Notes under the pieces: model-generated | Seen by the model: only the letters and a program-made list of their open reading frames with translations | The model's database searches: none | Told to the model about the DNA's origin: nothing | Program-made: the position numbers and the translations under genes | Shown: piece by piece, positions 7,224 through 7,458 of the stretch | Layout: every line of letters starts with the position of its first letter | How positions within the stretch are numbered: the stretch's first letter is position 1 | Origin: Gammaproteobacteria bacterium | Lineage (GTDB): Bacteria > Pseudomonadota > Gammaproteobacteria > Arenicellales > JAANXG01 | Reading direction: 5' to 3' | DNA: 7,458 nt | Assembly (NCBI GenBank): GCA_018263405.1 | Contig: JAANXG010000046.1 | Coordinates: 1-7,458, forward strand

Positions 7224-7307
7224 CCGGATTCCGGGGTAAGGGCTCGCGCAAAAATAACTTCCCATTTTCACATCCCGTCTTCGGGTCATCTTTGAACGAT
7301 CCTCCAT
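7221..7307 (-). CDS. Possible 28-residue small protein or gene remnant
   Basis: An ATG at 7307 is preceded by a strong ribosome-binding motif (GAGGA, minus strand, 7319-7315) at the ideal spacing of seven bases. The frame runs 28 codons to a TAA at 7223-7221. The product begins MEDRSKMTRRRDVKMG and ends in a Pro- and Tyr-containing tail with one Cys. It is basic, has no membrane segment and matches no family I know. An in-frame TGA upstream rules out a longer N-terminus. It could be a true small protein, a leader ORF or a decayed remnant. The surrounding stretch has short inverted ends (AGGGCT at 7239-7244, AGCCCT at 7325-7330), which would fit a small mobile fragment. The ribosome binding site is the only real support. 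Confidence 0.25.
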   Translation of the reverse strand: MEDRSKMTRRRDVKMGSYFCASPYPGIR

Positions 7308-7335
7308 CGCAAAATCCTCATATCAGCCCTGCTAG

Positions 7336-7458
7336 GAGCCTGTCGGACTTAGGATGAATCTACTGCGGCGGCGGGAGATCGGCCCACTTTCCCGATTTAT
7401 TTCGTTAAATAGCTGGCTATTCGCCTCAATAAATCGAAAAATTGGTCTCGATTTCCCA
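7336..7458. mobile_element. Putative end of an insertion sequence, running off the window
   Basis: From GAGCCTGTCGGACTTAGG at 7336 to the edge the DNA changes character. It becomes AT-richer, carries no convincing gene and contains a large palindrome. It directly follows a CTAG tetranucleotide (7332-7335), a palindromic site of the kind some insertion sequences target. The opening motif resembles insertion-sequence termini from memory, but I cannot name a family, and no transposase or second terminus lies in the window. A plus-strand frame from the ATG at 7354 stays open for 35 codons to the edge; I do not recognise the peptide and it has no spaced ribosome binding site. Confidence 0.35.
7373..7457. 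repeat. Large imperfect inverted repeat (about 85 bases) with a nested hairpin
   Basis: The left arm, 7373-7401, pairs with the right arm, 7428-7457, at 24 of 30 aligned positions with one gap. The innermost nine pairs (CGATTTATT with AATAAATCG) are perfect. The 26-base interior holds a second hairpin, AATAGC with GCTATT at 7408-7421, around a two-base loop. The whole could extrude as a cruciform or fold as a long RNA hairpin. No T-run follows inside the window, so a simple terminator is not supported. Subterminal structure of an insertion sequence or a small palindromic repeat element are the likelier explanations. Confidence 0.6.

Noticed and set aside
6649..7239. 196-codon plus-strand open frame opposite the thioesterase
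   Set aside because: The minus strand encodes a clear YciA-type hotdog protein over these bases; the plus-strand product is His-, Arg- and Asp-rich without family features.
7221..7239. Inverted repeat TTA-CCGGA-T-TCCGG-GG-TAA considered as a terminator or operator
   Set aside because: Its loop is too small without melting pairs, it is asymmetric, and no T-run follows; it also overlaps the end of the small ORF and the candidate -35 box.
7275..7286. Short hairpin CCCG-TCTT-CGGG considered as a terminator
   Set aside because: The stem has only four pairs and no proper T-run follows on either strand.
7404..7410. GTTAAAT, which fits the GTTRRRY core of integron attC sites
   Set aside because: It lies inside the palindrome's interior rather than at an end, and no partner RYYYAAC core or integrase is visible.

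Overview
The window is a compact bacterial gene block in moderately GC-rich DNA. All convincing genes lie on the minus strand. Gene content and protein style suggest a proteobacterium, most likely a gammaproteobacterium: a YciA-type thioesterase, a large fused GltD/PyrK-like oxidoreductase, and a LolD/MacB-type ATPase paired with a double FtsX permease. No rRNA or tRNA is present to fix the taxonomy, so this is a low-confidence inference.

Layout in the direction of transcription (right to left). At the right edge, about 7336-7458, there is non-coding DNA that looks like the end of a mobile element. It contains a large imperfect palindrome at 7373-7457. Next comes a leader region, about 7126-7335, holding a 28-codon ORF with a good ribosome binding site, a weak sigma70-like promoter and a GC-rich hairpin. 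Four genes follow: a YciA-like acyl-CoA thioesterase (6718-7125), a 1162-residue multi-cofactor flavin/iron-sulfur oxidoreductase (3177-6665), an ABC ATPase (2377-3114) and its FtsX-type permease (10-2373). A start codon with a ribosome binding site at the left edge (1-3) indicates one more gene downstream, cut off by the window. By analogy with DevBCA/MacAB-type systems it may encode the HlyD-like periplasmic adaptor, but none of its sequence is visible.

The most interesting object is the 1162-residue protein. It carries, on one chain and in this order, an unrecognised helical N-terminal region, a GltD/NfnB-like module (ligands for two [4Fe-4S] clusters, FAD site, NAD(P) site) and a PyrK/NfnA-like module (ferredoxin-reductase fold plus a four-Cys [2Fe-2S] motif). 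This is the cofactor layout of the two-subunit NfnAB/SudAB transhydrogenases, fused in B-A order and with several altered motifs. It could be a single-chain electron-transfer hub, possibly electron-bifurcating, but its substrates cannot be read from sequence.

The gaps between genes are short (52, 62, 3 and 6 bases) and no clear terminator separates them, so one operon is plausible. The ATPase, permease and presumed adaptor form an export or lipid-handling system. A functional link between it and the oxidoreductase/thioesterase pair rests only on proximity.
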